This document shows positions 44,640-55,808 of a stretch of DNA of 64,000 bases, piece after piece; position 1 is the first letter of the stretch; every line of letters starts with the position of its first letter. The position numbers were made by a program, and so were the translations under genes. Source of the DNA: Sympetrum striolatum (lineage: Eukaryota > Arthropoda > Insecta > Odonata > Libellulidae); assembly GCA_947579665.1 (NCBI GenBank), contig OX388341.1, forward strand, positions 4,774,001 through 4,838,000, read 5' to 3'. Below the pieces are notes generated by a model. It made no database searches and was not told the origin of the DNA. It worked only from the letters and a program-made list of their open reading frames with translations.

Positions 44640-45720
44640 TAATTCTTCAAAATGGATTTAGCGAAGGCGTTTGACGTAGAGGATCACAGTCTGTTTGAGT
44701 ACATTGGCGGTAGAGCCAAGGATACTGAAATGGCCTTTATTTGTAATAGAACGCGGAGAATTGAAATAGGAAATAAACAGTCGGACCCAATCAAAATAAC
44801 TTCAGGGGTAGCACAGGGTAGTGCACTAGGACCGTTATTATTTCTAATATTTATTAACGATATTATTTATTAATTTAATTTTAATATTTATTAACAATTA
44901 ACGATGCTGAACAAAATCTCGTGTCCGCTTATTTGCTGACGACTGTACAATTTAAATGGTGATAAAAGGAATAGGCGATTGCAACGAGTGATAGAGATGG
45001 ATTAAATCACTTCAAACAAATTGGATATAAATACAGAGAAATGTAAAGCTTTAATAAGAGCAAATTCTTGTATTCTTATAACATCGCTGGTAATGTTTTA
45101 GTGAAAAAAAATAAGATAAAATACTTCGGTATTACTCTCACTAGAGATTTAAAATGGAACGCGCACATAGAAAATATCAAAGGCAAAGCCATTAAAACGT
45201 TAAATTTTGTGATAAATACTCTTAAAAAATCAAACGGGAAAATAAAAAAACTGAATACCTATCGTTAGTTAGACGTATACTAGGATATGGTGATTTTTTA
45301 CGGGACCCTTATCAAGTGGGAGTTAAAAAGGAATTGGAAAAGGTACAAAAGAGGGCGGCTACGTTCGTGTTAGAGAGATATGAATAACGTAGCAGCGTTA
45401 CTCAGATGATAAAATAATTAGTTTGGGACAGTCTAGAAGACAGGAGGAGGCACAAAAGACTATCGGATTTTTATTAAGGCATTCGTGGGATTTCCTGCGT
45501 TTAACGAATTAAATTATAGCGTAAAAGAGGCAGATTACTTGGGTAGGCGCGATCATAAATTCAATGGAAGATGAAAAAAACAAAAAACAGATAACCGGAA
45601 ATTCTCTTCTCTTAATAGAGTTATCGAGGAATGGAACAGCCTATCTGTAGAAGTCTTCAAACCTTTGCCAAAAATATCAAATGTCTTCGCTATAAATAAA
45701 ACGAATAATTTGACGAATGA
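44640..45720 (+). pseudogene. LINE reverse-transcriptase remnant (CR1/Jockey-like)
   Basis: Plus-strand frames read, in order: MDLAKAFDVEDHSLF (palm motif A) at 44652, SGVAQGSALGPLLFLIFIND at about 44805-44865, RLFADDCTI (catalytic loop, intact FADD) near 44927-44950, and after a frame change FGITLTRDLKWNAHIENI at about 45128-45180. Later pieces give ELEKVQKRAATFVL near 45330, WDSLEDRRRHKRL near 45425 and EWNSLSVEVFKPLP at about 45632-45670. This is palm, thumb and C-terminus of a non-LTR RT. Many frameshifts and stops, including a duplicated AT-rich TTTAATATTTATTAAC piece at about 44850-44900, make it inactive. It belongs to the same broad group as the minus-strand LINEs at 23.3 and 54.5 kb but is not the same family. 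Confidence 0.85.
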
Positions 45721-46594
45721 GCCACAACGAATTGTGAGACAAGTGTCGACTGGTGATGTATGGTTGGCCTATCCCACGGAAAATCTTGCAATTCATCTAA
45801 ATGCTGCTTCAAGGTTATTAAAATCCGCACTAACTTATAGCTCATTCATAGCGGTGTTTATTATAATTCATACATGTATCATTTATTTATACGTATTGTT
45901 ATTTATGCATGCTTATGTTGGATATAGTTGGGTTTATAAATACATTTCTTTTAAATAAACTGTTAAACAAGTTAACGTCCTCGCGACTGACTGATGAATG
46001 AGCAGCCGATGGAAATGTGCTCTTTATCTGAGCGACCTCGGTTCGAACCCAACGAAATTATCGAACAGAAAAGCAGCACTACTTTCTTCTTGATCTCAAA
46101 GGACGCGTAAGCAAAGTTCGGCAAAAATCGAGCATGCAATCGAATGTTAAATTGACGAAAAGCTTAACAAATAACCGGAAAACATTTAAAATCGATGCGC
46201 GCGCATCCTATTTGGCCAGGACATGGAATTGAACACAGATTTAAGCTCCATCTAATGTTAACAGTTTAGAGGATCTTCCAATTGTTTCTCTTAATTTAGC
46301 TATTCTATAACTAATTGCGGTTGGTTTTAGTCTCAATTTAGTCCAAATAAAGACGATTATGTTCTGAAAGCGCCACATTATGTTAATCTTAGAAAAATTA
46401 TTTCCTTTTATGATTAAGACAGGTAAGTCATTAGCACGGCTTTTACAACTTTTCCTCGAGCTTAGAATATTATGAATTCGAAAGGATAATTCTTATGCGA
46501 GATAAACTAATTTTACTTTATGGTGATTGTATTAGCAAATAATTACTAATGTTCTGAGTATTGGGACAAATAGGTCATTGTAGGTATAAATGTA
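45721..46594. other. no gene recognised; weak tRNA-like patch at 45980-46060
   Basis: CCTCGGTTCGAACCC at 46027-46041 is a good B-box. The upstream sequence has only a poor A-box and no closed tRNA fold. It may be a decayed tRNA-derived SINE head. Confidence 0.35.
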
Positions 46595-47110
46595 GGGTGG
46601 ATCGAAAAAACTTTTTTTTCGAAATCCGTCAATGGCTAGAGCTTAAAATTTGTGGTTGGTGGTCCTTATATAAAAAAAATTCAGCTCGATCGGATTATGT
46701 CCTGAGGCTGCGAATTTCAGTCAAAATTTTAATTTTTTGTGAAAAATGTCAAGGTTTTGCATTTTTTCCTGATGGTCTCTCGATTTTTCCGAAGTGATTT
46801 AATGACAAAGAAATACATTTATTGCTTGCTTAATATTAAACATTTAGTACGTTTGAATCAAGGAAAATGGTTTCTCGGTTCGCCAAAATTTGTCAAAATA
46901 CGCAAAATATACGGAAATCTTACGGGTGTTGGTTAGACAGTAGGGTGGGTCGTTCTGTTTTTGTTTTCTGATAGAAATGTAATACCCGGCAATAATGGCA
47001 CATTACAGATATGATTTTCTTTCCTAATCAAACACTATCATTTGTGAGAATTTTTACCTAGAAATTTCGGCAAGAGACGTTAAAATTGCAAAAAAATTAT
47101 AGTTGGATTC
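46595..47110 (+). repeat. dispersed repeat, uninterrupted relative of 2990-3303/5069-5135
   Basis: It shares the order TTTTTTCCTGATGGT, GAAGTGATTTAATG, GAAAATGGTTTCTCGGTTCG, GTGGGTCGTTCTG and GTGAGAATTTTTACCT with the interrupted copy. This copy continues smoothly across the place where the pogo-type element sits in the other. The 78- and 65-codon frames in it are chance. Confidence 0.6.
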
Positions 47111-47623
47111 AAACGAATATCTTAAACATCTTATATGTTTTATAAATATTATTATTATATTTTCGAGTAGTGCATGACCCAACTTAAAGATGATGAGATT
47201 GTTTTTCTTGATAGTGAAGGAAAGAACACCTGAAGTTGTTGGAAGGATGAAATTCTTCGAATTTTCGAGGAAATATCTAAAAAACCAATGGAATGGAATA
47301 GAAGTCCGTTGTCATGTAAAGGACAAACATACCAATCAATTGTTTCTTGTTAATTCTTCGATTATTCAAAGATTATCACGCTTCCAACCAGTGTTCCTTC
47401 ATTTTCTCCCACGAACATCTATTTCATGAACTTTAAGGTGAGCCAGAATTTACTCAAAAATATAATAATGCCATTCATACAACAAATAAAATATTAAATG
47501 CAATAAATAGGTGCGTGACATCACTGCTTTACTACCGCTACGAGCCACCAAGTAAAGGAATAGACGAGAACGGAAAAGGTACATATAAACTTCTAATAAG
47601 AAAACACCACTGACAGCAATGTT
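47111..47623. other. no gene recognised
   Basis: No coding similarity seen. Confidence 0.4.
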
Positions 47624-47752
47624 AATAAATAAGAGTCACAAATATACCTTAAGCTGTCACTCATGGTCTTCTGAAGATGCTACACTTGGTAGCGAAACGA
47701 CCCCTTCCTCAATTTTTGACAGCTCAAGGTATATTTGGGACTCTTATTTATT
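47624..47752. repeat. 129-bp inverted repeat with 35-bp arms
   Basis: 47624-47658 pairs with 47718-47752 at 33 of 35 positions. The 59-bp loop holds the ribozyme-like core at 47671-47697. Inverted ends of this type occur at Penelope-like and related retroelement termini. Confidence 0.8.
47671..47697 (+). ncRNA. hammerhead-ribozyme-like core (CTGAAGA, stem II, GAAA)
   Basis: CTGAAGA (47671-47677) fits the CUGANGA box. It is followed after one T by GCTAC-ACTTG-GTAGC, a perfect 5-bp stem, and directly by GAAA (47694-47697). This is the conserved core order of hammerhead ribozymes, which are known from Penelope-like retroelement ends. Stem III and a UH cleavage site after GAAAC are not clear by eye, so self-cleavage is unproven and may be lost. 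Confidence 0.4.
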
Positions 47753-48144
47753 AAATAAACTTCTATTTAATTAATTCTAAATTAATTTGCCTCCTCTTCT
47801 AGCCCCATAGGAGGCATCTCTGCCCCATACAGAGGCATATAAGTGGCATATTGATTCTTGAGCGACAGTTTTTGTTGCAAAGGACATATCTTTATCCAAA
47901 AAATATTCGTTTCAACAGAACTAGAATTTTTTGCAATTTTTACGTTTCTTGTCGAAATTAGTACTACACTATTGCCGGGTGTTACATTTTTTCAGACCGT
48001 TATCAACCCGTCGTGCGAAAGTACCCTAACCGAGAGGGTTGGCCCTGACTGAGGTATTGTACGTGTTATTCCCGATACGTGTTTCGGTAACTAGGTCACC
48101 ATCTTCGAGAGAAGAAGAGTTATACAGTACAAAGATATGATACA
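47753..48144. other. no gene recognised
   Basis: No coding similarity. A short near-duplicate (AGGAGGCATCTCTGCCCCAT / CAGAGGCATATAAG) is near 47810-47840. Confidence 0.35.
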
Positions 48145-48310
48145 AGGCACCGGCCGTGGGGGCCGAGTGGTTGGCGTGCTCGCGCGGTATCGCTCCAACC
48201 CCACGGTTTTCCCATTAGGGAATGGCCTTGAGTGATTGTTGTTGTTAATACCTACCACTATAAAAGAGCAGAAAATGGATGTTTGTGGGGTATATAATAA
48301 ATAAAGAAAA
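48145..48310 (+). repeat. tRNA-derived SINE-like segment
   Basis: GGGGGCCGAGTGGTTGGCGT at 48156-48175 has the look of a tRNA D-arm/A-box of the Leu/Ser type. CCAACCCCACGG follows, then a body and an end in AATAAATAAAGAAAAATA at about 48294-48311. A clear B-box is missing, so the call is tentative. Confidence 0.4.
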
Positions 48311-48464
48311 ATACGTATTGGGAAAGACCTCAGTCCGGATAGTACGACGGGTTGTTGCAAACTACGGCAATTTGGATATTTTTTAACCTCTTAACATTAC
48401 TTCGGAGCATAATTTCATATAACACTTAATTTATTTCACAATTGCGTCCGTTCCGTACTTTTCA

Positions 48465-48600
48465 TGGCGAGAAAGCGCGCTCACCACTGCGCCAAAGACA
48501 TGCGCAGTTCCTCTTGGACGAGTGGGAGGCCTTTTCCCCAAGTGGTCGACGGTTCGACTCCGAGCTCTGAACCCGCTCTTGTCCAACCAAGCAACATCTG
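48465..48600. repeat. second tRNA-like segment (opposed A-box and B-box)
   Basis: On the minus strand TGGCGCAGTGGTGAGCGCG (about 48475-48493) is an A-box-like D-arm. On the plus strand GACGGTTCGACTCCGAG at about 48548-48564 is a B-box-like T-arm. The two point in opposite directions, so this is not one tRNA; it may be two decayed SINE heads. Confidence 0.3.
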
Positions 48601-51600
48601 GTCTGTAATCACTTTACATACCACATATCAGTCAACGTCCGGCGTTACGTTCATTTTCACTCAAGAATAATCTTATTTTCGGGCTTAGATTTTCTCTCAT
48701 TTCAGAATAATCCTTGGCTAACTATAGAAGTAATTATTTTCTCATAATTGTTTTCGTGCCTTCCAAGAGATGATTGACGAGGGATTAATCACGATCTCTT
48801 CAACGCTGGAAAATTGGCCGAATATTTTTTCTGTGAGTAGAGCGATTGCGAGGCCTTTTATCTCCAACTAGAGATCAATTATTTTAAGGGCAACAAGTTA
48901 GGAGATTTGTAAGAAACCATCCTCTTTATCTGTCAAATATTTCCTTAGCGTTGCTGAATGAAAAGCTGCAATTAACTACTGATAAATTATTCAGGGGGTC
49001 TTTATATGGGCTAAGAATATAAGGAGTCAAAGTCTTTTGGATTGTTAATATAAGATATATGAGGCATTGTTCATGGTACCAATTTGTAATGATTTTTATT
49101 ATGATGATTTGGTACACCAAATTCACGCTATCTAAGGTGAGGTTCGGAGGTAGCGACGGATCAACGACAGCCAAATGCGTTTATAGAAGCTCCATTTTAT
49201 GTGATCGTGGCTAAATAAAGAGATGCACCATGTTTGTTTCGCGAGATGTATTGTTCAAAATCTGACAGTGATGAGTATAATAAAAGTAAAATTAGAAAAA
49301 TAATGAGTTTTCACGTTGAAAGAGCGGAACACAGGGAATAGGACTCGTGCATATTCGTCACTGGGCATAAATCGCATGCATAGAAAAGTATTGACGACAA
49401 CTGCGAAAGTAGGAATTGCAAAATGGATTGTCCTATACTGTGATGAATCATCGTACATTTTTGCGCTGTAGCTTTTCTTAGACATTCTTCGTTTTCCTTC
49501 GAACATTAAATCGTTATCATTATGTTGGTTTCTCTGCGTGTGTAAGCAGTCGTTTTAAAAAGGAGTGAGGAAGGGGTCCTTATACAGAGCCTTCCTTTGA
49601 ATTACCAACTTCTCAAACGTCTCTTTCGACCCCAACTTCATCACGAGACGTTCACTCCTCCGGTGTTATTTTGGTCCGCTCGCCGACGTCACGCGACGGA
49701 GTGGCGAAGGGCGAACAGGAGTCTCTCAGAGGAGTTTTCTCACACGAAACAAGATTTTTTAGCTGTTGTACAGTCATAATAGAAACACCGTCATCGTAAA
49801 CTACATCTTCCCTTTTATTCAAATTAGAAATCCTTAGTGTTCGTTCTACTTCCGATTGATTCTGACGCATACTTTCAAAAAGTAAAACTTAATACGAATG
49901 CTGGAATTCAGTAATGTTCGTGAACTGTCAGTTGTTGTACGTTTCCAATGAACATTGTATTAGTTATTTGGTTATTCGCATTACAAGACTCTTCATTAAT
50001 TCCATCCAAGTCGTAAACGACCGAAACCCTGACGATTAAATGTAGTCGCGAAATCAGTTCGATTCCAATCATGACGATCCGATTTAATCGCTCTCCTCGA
50101 TTTTACGCCTTCGCCTTTCGCTATTCATAGAATTATTCGCTGCCTTTTCTTCCGCGTGTAAAGAATTACGTCGTTCATTTCTTAAACAAGAGCTCTACTA
50201 ATAGCAGAGGGCAGATGTAATGCTTTTGTTGTCTGAAACAGCCATCGATAAGTCTACGAAAATATCGATTAGAGTGCTGTGGAAGTCATCTTCTATCAAA
50301 TGCATCATTCCAACAAGAGTTTATATTTGTCATAATTCTAGAAATTTGGTGCCAACTCTCATTCTGGCGGATTATCAATAGAGATCTTCCATTGATCTCC
50401 TTTCTCCTCGGTTATCAAAGGACCAGCTCGAAATACTCTTTAAAACGTAGAATGAGGATCACGATCAATCTCAAAGATTAAAGAGATATGGCGGGACTAA
50501 TTGGAACAGCAACTTTAACAATGTGTTTCTTAAACATATTTATGACTTCAAATATATCGGATGAAATAGTGCTTTTTTGTGCACCTCTTGTAGAAAGAGA
50601 GCCGTATTTATAAGGCTGCTGATTTAAGTGATTCTAAGTACACTCTCGTACAGTTTGATTAATAATTAACTTATTCAGAAGCAGACATTGACAGTGAATT
50701 GACATCGATAAGGTGCCAACTCAAGGATGCTGAAAAGATTCACGTAAAACCTTGGGCCGATAGGAAAACTGATTGCGTGTATTGATAGAGTGATGAGAGG
50801 AATTGTTTGCATAAAGAGCCAAATTAAGTTGACAGATATTGGATTTCAAATTTTTAACCATTTCGAAACGGCGGCATTCTCTTAAAATCGCGGCACCTTT
50901 GAAGGAGGAGCATCTACTATACACTTCTCGTCAGAGGTATGGAATCGAACCCTTTTTGATCCTTCTTAGTTAAGCACTCCTCTTCCTCGGCAACCGGGTG
51001 AAAGCCGTCGCAATTCACAGTCCCTTTCACAGCATGGGTCAGCGGCTAACTTAATCTCATCGCTATTTTTCCTAAGAGTTATTTTTAGCAGTAATTGTCA
51101 GTATTATCTTGGAAATAAAAGTCTTGTAATTTGCCGACTATCCACGAATTTTAAACGAAATTTTATCTTTAAGATTGAGGCATTCAGTATACTACTATAA
51201 TGGTAATGATATATCTTGGATTTCCTCTGATAATTTTAAAATATATTCCACCTTTCTGATTTCTTTAGCATTTTTTAATTTCATTTTATCTTATTTTCTT
51301 CGTCATAATTCTGTTTTTATGTTTGCATTTCTGTTACGTACAGCCCTTACTTTTTCTTCCCTACTCAGAATTTAAATGTGTTTATGAATCAGTTTCTTAT
51401 CTGTTTTCAGGGGTTTTCCTACTTCAATGCTGAATTCTTCCTTACTTCTTAGAAAGTGGATTAAAGTTTCCAGATTAAAATTCCTTACTTCTTCGAAGTG
51501 GAAAGATAGAAAGCTCCTTTCGGAAATTCATGCGCTGCAAGGATCTTCCCTTTCAAATGTGGGGAGGATCTCTCCTGATCCATCCCCCAATCCCACTTCT

Positions 51601-51674
51601 TTATTCTTCTTAAGTGGCGCATGCAATGGCTTGGCGACCGCAGCAAACCCCATCACAATTCGGCGGTAGTAGCA
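48601..51674. other. 3 kb without a recognised gene
   Basis: No coding similarity. A GC-richer patch at 49640-49740 has overlapping frames on both strands with no domain. On the minus strand AAAGGGTTCGATTCCATACC at 50937-50956 is B-box-like, preceded by a TTAAC-AAGAAGGATC anticodon-like stretch, perhaps a tRNA-derived SINE. Confidence 0.35.
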
Positions 51675-53326
51675 GCACCCTGATTATGTAACTGTGAGAA
51701 GGGTGAGAGCGACGTCGTTGCCAGGGGCAACGTCATACGAACGACGAAGGGTGATATCAGCGATTATCTATCCGTGAGAGCGCTTTTTCTCACTTTCTAC
51801 GCGATGTCTCACGGTCTTACGCGATGACGGCTGGGAAAGGCCGTGAGAAGCAGTGAGAAGCGTCATGAGAAATCGATTATGGACAATAAATTTGATGATT
51901 AGCCTAATAATATTGTTTTTATGATTTATTATGCGTTAAGTTTAAGTTAAAAAGCATTTATTTACCATACAATCAGTATACTGAGCATAAATATTGTTGT
52001 GTTGACACCATAAGTACGGGGTCACGTCAGTCAACTGTCTTTGTTTTGGAAACGACGGACACCAAAAATATTGGTATTTTCTGTAGTTTCTGTAGCTGCA
52101 AAACTACTGTGTAGACTCATGTAGTCTACTAAATACTTGAGTTGTCTTTCGTTAGCCCTCCCTCCTCGATTAGCTTTCTTTCTGAAATGATTTGTAGAAA
52201 ACTCGTAGAGATATTAATTCTTTCTTAAACAGCAGAATATTATTCGACATGCAAATGGAAATCTTGCTTCAACTTCAACGTATAAATAAAAAATGAAAAC
52301 TTTCAGTTATCGCTTCATGCTTTGGAAATCACTTATTAAAAATATGTAATGCTATTACTATTTTACATCTCAACCTAATAACTTTTAATACGAATTAGTA
52401 ATCTAGCGAACTTATGGGTCATAACAATTCTAATGACTTTATAGTGCAGAAAATTCAGTTGATCCTAGCCACACACTTTAGAGTTTTGTATATTTTATTT
52501 TCTGTCAAAGTTTTGAATTTGATAATAGTCCAAGAGCATTAATTGAAACAATACAAACATAGAATTCGTATAGATATCTTCAAAACAATTCTTCATCTTT
52601 ATTTAAAATGCTATGTTAAAGGCAACTTTGCGGTGTTAAAAATCAATATGCATACGTAAATTGAATTACAATCAAATTATTAAAGCAATTATATTTTTAG
52701 GAATCACGATTGTTAATAACGAGAAACGGGATAATACGCTTAACAGCAGAATTTTAAAACATAATTTTTACCTCCGCTACCATTTCAAGATATCTAAGTA
52801 ATTTTTTTTAAATTCAATACTTCATTATTAGTATTGAAACACGCGGTCTACAGAAAGTTTTACTTCAATCTTTTGGAATGGAAAAGTAATGCAAAGTGTC
52901 GCCTGAATCTATTTACTGTATCCACGATAATTAATATGATATTGAAGATACGAAATTACATCTTAAACGTAATATTTACTTCCAAAGTGTAACATAATTT
53001 ATTTATGTTAATTACTCTCACTCGTAAGGCTTCTATTAATGGATAATTATTATTATTATGATAAATAAGCAATTGCTTGCGCTGTTCAAAATTGGCTCAA
53101 AACATCGCCGGCGCTGTGGTGCGCAATTGTTTGATTATGTGTCAAGATTTTTCATTGGTTCTTCAGATTTTCTAATACTACCAACACAAAAACATAAAAA
53201 TCTAAACTACGGCCGTCCTAAGTGCTATGACGGTGAGTTACGTGATCGCTCGCTGTCGACCGTCATAGCAAGCGGTGTTAGCTGTCAGCCGCCGTCATAT
53301 CTCTCACATTTACGTAATCAGGGTGC
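51675..53326. mobile_element. 1652-bp non-autonomous DNA transposon with 25-bp TIRs
   Basis: 51675-51699 and the reverse complement of 53302-53326 agree at 23 of 25 positions, beginning GCACCCTGATTA. Subterminal regions are GC-richer than the AT-rich middle and dense in GTGAGA and TGACGG motifs. Near the right end CTATGACGGT and ACCGTCATAG form an inverted pair at about 53227-53272. There is no transposase. Superfamily unknown; no target duplication could be fixed. Its right end abuts the gypsy remnant at 53345. Confidence 0.65.
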
Positions 53327-53344
53327 AGGCTAACCCCAGAAATT

Positions 53345-54245
53345 CCCGTTAGTGACGAACACAGGATGGAGTGGGGAAATGGCAAATTCTCTTAACTTTC
53401 GTCGGATCGGGTCTCAGGCCATTTCTTCCATCTGCTGGCCACTCGGGATGTTCCGAAGAACCACTCTTGAGGGTCAACCCCACTCCCGCCATCGAACTCA
53501 AGACCGCCTTCAGTCGTTGAAGATGTTCTCCGAAGGACCAACCAAACACCAACACTTCGTCCAAATACACTAGGCACGGTGCCTGCACCCCCTGCCACAC
53601 GCCGAAAGGCGGCTCGCTGGGTTCTTGCATAGACATAGGCACTGTTTCAGAGCATCAACATTATGGTCCATAAGCCGCTGGAACGTAGTGGAAGAATAAA
53701 AGAGAAGGCATTCGACGGAACTCAAAGAGGCCGTTTGGAGTTATGAACGCTGTCTCTATCCGCAGGCTCGAATCATACTTGCCAGTATCCTTTGGCGATC
53801 AGAGAAGAACTGAGAGTCCCTCAAGGACGCCATCGATCCTCGGCAGCGGGTCCTGTTTGGTCACTTCATTCAAGCGGCGGTACAAAACCTCATCTCTCCG
53901 GACCTTTTACGCACCAGAACCACCGGAGAAGACCAAGAACTGGACGAGGGTGTGATAATCCCGTACTCCAGCATCAGCTGTCCTGCGACGATGTTGCGTT
54001 CCCCTGAAACCATCGCGCTTGCACTTAACGGATGCGTCGCGGGCAAAGCGCTCGGCGTCCCTTTCTCGAAGGACTTCGAGGAAGTCCCTCCTCTGCTCCG
54101 CCATATCCGTCCTTTGGCGCCCCATCGACTCTTTGATGAACTTCCGGACGTCTAACGTCTCCATGTTTGTCCCGGTCAGAGTTTGGCTTCTAAGGAGCAT
54201 ACACACACGACTGAGCAAATGTAAATACACGGCACAACAATAATT
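53345..54245 (-). pseudogene. second Ty3/gypsy remnant: Gag-like stub plus RT with an insertion
   Basis: The minus strand reads TNMETLDVRKFIKESM and a charged, arginine-rich stretch from 54170 down. It then goes abruptly to an RT start at about 53950 (GIITPSSSSWSSPVVLVRK), RRLNEVTKQD, ETAFITPNGLFEFRRMP near 53740, TFQRLMD near 53665, and CLVYLDEVLVFG near 53570-53535, followed by HLQRLKAVLS. Capsid-to-protease coding is deleted. The catalytic YLDD reads YLDE. Between TFQRLMD and CLVYLDE, where gypsy RTs have about 8-10 residues, some 30 extra codons hold the LINE-tail hairpin. Frameshifts and stops make it dead. Confidence 0.8.
53575..53640 (+). repeat. LINE-tail hairpin segment (copy 4), inside gypsy RT
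   Basis: CTGCCACACGCCGAAAGGCG ending at 53611 and GGTTCTTGCATAGACAT are the reverse of the segment at 23.23, 26.06 and 33.79 kb. The CGCC-GAAA-GGCG stem-loop is intact at 53600-53611. It splits the RT palm of the minus-strand gypsy. Confidence 0.75.
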
Positions 54246-54261
54246 CCAGCTGCTTCACAAG

Positions 54262-54288
54262 CGTCGAATCCCACCTCTGACATCAAAT
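54262..54288 (-). promoter_or_regulatory. gypsy primer-binding site region
   Basis: Read on the minus strand, TTTGATGTCAGAGGTGGGAT follows directly on the LTR end and precedes the Gag-like stub. This TGTCAGA-GTGGGAT form is typical of the PBS of one group of animal gypsy elements. Confidence 0.55.
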
Positions 54289-54546
54289 GTCGTGTTTTTA
54301 CTTAAATAAATTCGCACTTCAACTAAATCACTCTCTTTCTCCTTTTTGCGAACCTTCTCCAGGTATCCTTGCACAAGCGTCCATACGCCGCCGTTATCCC
54401 TAGTGGGCACTTAGGCAACTATCACACAGAAGACGTCTGCTACAGAATTAGGAAACGGTTTCAATATACGTGCAAATACAGTGTTCTTTTTTTATGAAAT
54501 AGTGATCCCCGAAATTTCCCCGTTCGATGACTTATCTTCTGACTAC
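54289..54546 (-). mobile_element. probable 5' LTR of the minus-strand gypsy (258 bp)
   Basis: On the minus strand it begins TGTAGTCAGAAG at 54546 and ends ACGACA at 54289, giving TG...CA ends next to the PBS. It starts right after the LINE stop at 54550, so the gypsy inserted into the LINE's 3' end. The 3' LTR is not found; the region where it would lie was lost, perhaps with the arrival of the element at 51675-53326. Confidence 0.5.
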
Positions 54547-54549
54547 ACT

Positions 54550-55808
54550 TTATGTCGTCCTGCCACTTATTTGTTTGAATAACTCCTCAGTTTGAACTTC
54601 CCTGTACAGCTTTTTTGTTTTCTCTCGAAGGTCGCGTAGGAATATAACTGGGATGACAATATCTGTTATCTCCTCCCCGAAATCGGTAGAGATAAATTTA
54701 TCAAAAAGCTTCCGACGATATTCAAGTCTTCTATCACTAAGAGAGTTCCATCCGAGGGATTCTAACATAGTCGAAACACTGCTGTCGGATCTGAAATCTC
54801 CCTTGACGAACCTTGCTGCTCTACGTTGAACCATCTCAAGATGGGAAATTAATCCTACTTCGTGAGGATCCCAAGTTGTACAGAAATACTCAAGTAGAGG
54901 TCGAATCAGGGAAAAGTACGCTATTCCTTTTACTCTCCAATGAACATCCCCTCAGAATCCTACTGACTAACCTTTGCATCCCATTCGCCTTTCCTAATAC
55001 ACTTTCAATATGCTCTTTAAAGGAAAAATTACTGCTGAGCATAATTAATAGGTATTTATGATGCATCACGAGCTCCAAGGGATTTCCTGAAATTCAATAA
55101 GGTACGCAGGTAACGTTATTGGACCGCGTGAAAATCATGGCAACGCACTTCTTTAGATTCAGCTCGAGCTGCCAATCACTACACAAACCCGAAATCATAT
55201 TCAGATCGTTCTGCAAACAACAAGTGTCATCTTGAGTTACGATCTCCCTATACACAACAGTATCATCAGCGAATAGCCTAACTTTGCATTTAACATTATC
55301 CACAAGATCGTTTACATATATTAGAAACAATATTGTCCTAATACACTTCCCTGTGGAACACCGGATGTGACGCAAACCTCATCATATACAATTCCGTCCA
55401 ACGCAACTCGCTGCGATCTTTCCCCGAGAAAAGACTTTATCCACTCAACAACTTTTCCGTTAATCCCGTAAGCCGTCAACTTATGAATTAATTTTACATG
55501 CGATACTCGATCGAAAGCTTTTCTGAAATCTAGAAATATGGCGTCTGTTCTTATACCCTAATCAGCTGCTCTAACTACATAAGGTAGGGGAAAAGGGCTA
55601 ACTGGGTATCACATGACCTACCTTTACGGAAACCGTGTTGGCATTGACTAATTGCCCCTATATCACCTAGGATACGAATTAATGAACTCGCTATGGTATG
55701 TTCAATAGGCTTACAAAATATCGACTTTAAAGATATCGGACGGAAATCTTCCTGTTTCATGGAACGTCCTTTCTTAGGAATCGGAGTGATATGCACAGGT
55801 TTTCGCAT
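54550..55808 (-). pseudogene. LINE reverse-transcriptase remnant (CR1/Jockey-like)
   Basis: From 55808 down: VHITPIPKKGR and DFRPISLKSIFCKPIEHTIA (finger region), CQHGFRKGRSCDTQL, a stop-broken AFDR stretch near 55500, FLIYVNDLVDNVKCKVRLFA and DDTVVY near 55290-55255 (catalytic FADD intact), WQLELNLKKC, then MVQRRAARFVKGDF and WNSLSDRRLEYRRKLFDKFI, ending ISGRTT-stop at 54550. All RT sub-regions are in order, but at least three frame breaks separate them and the endonuclease is absent. A shorter relative of the C-terminus is at 8765-9170. The gypsy LTR lies against its 3' end. Confidence 0.9.
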
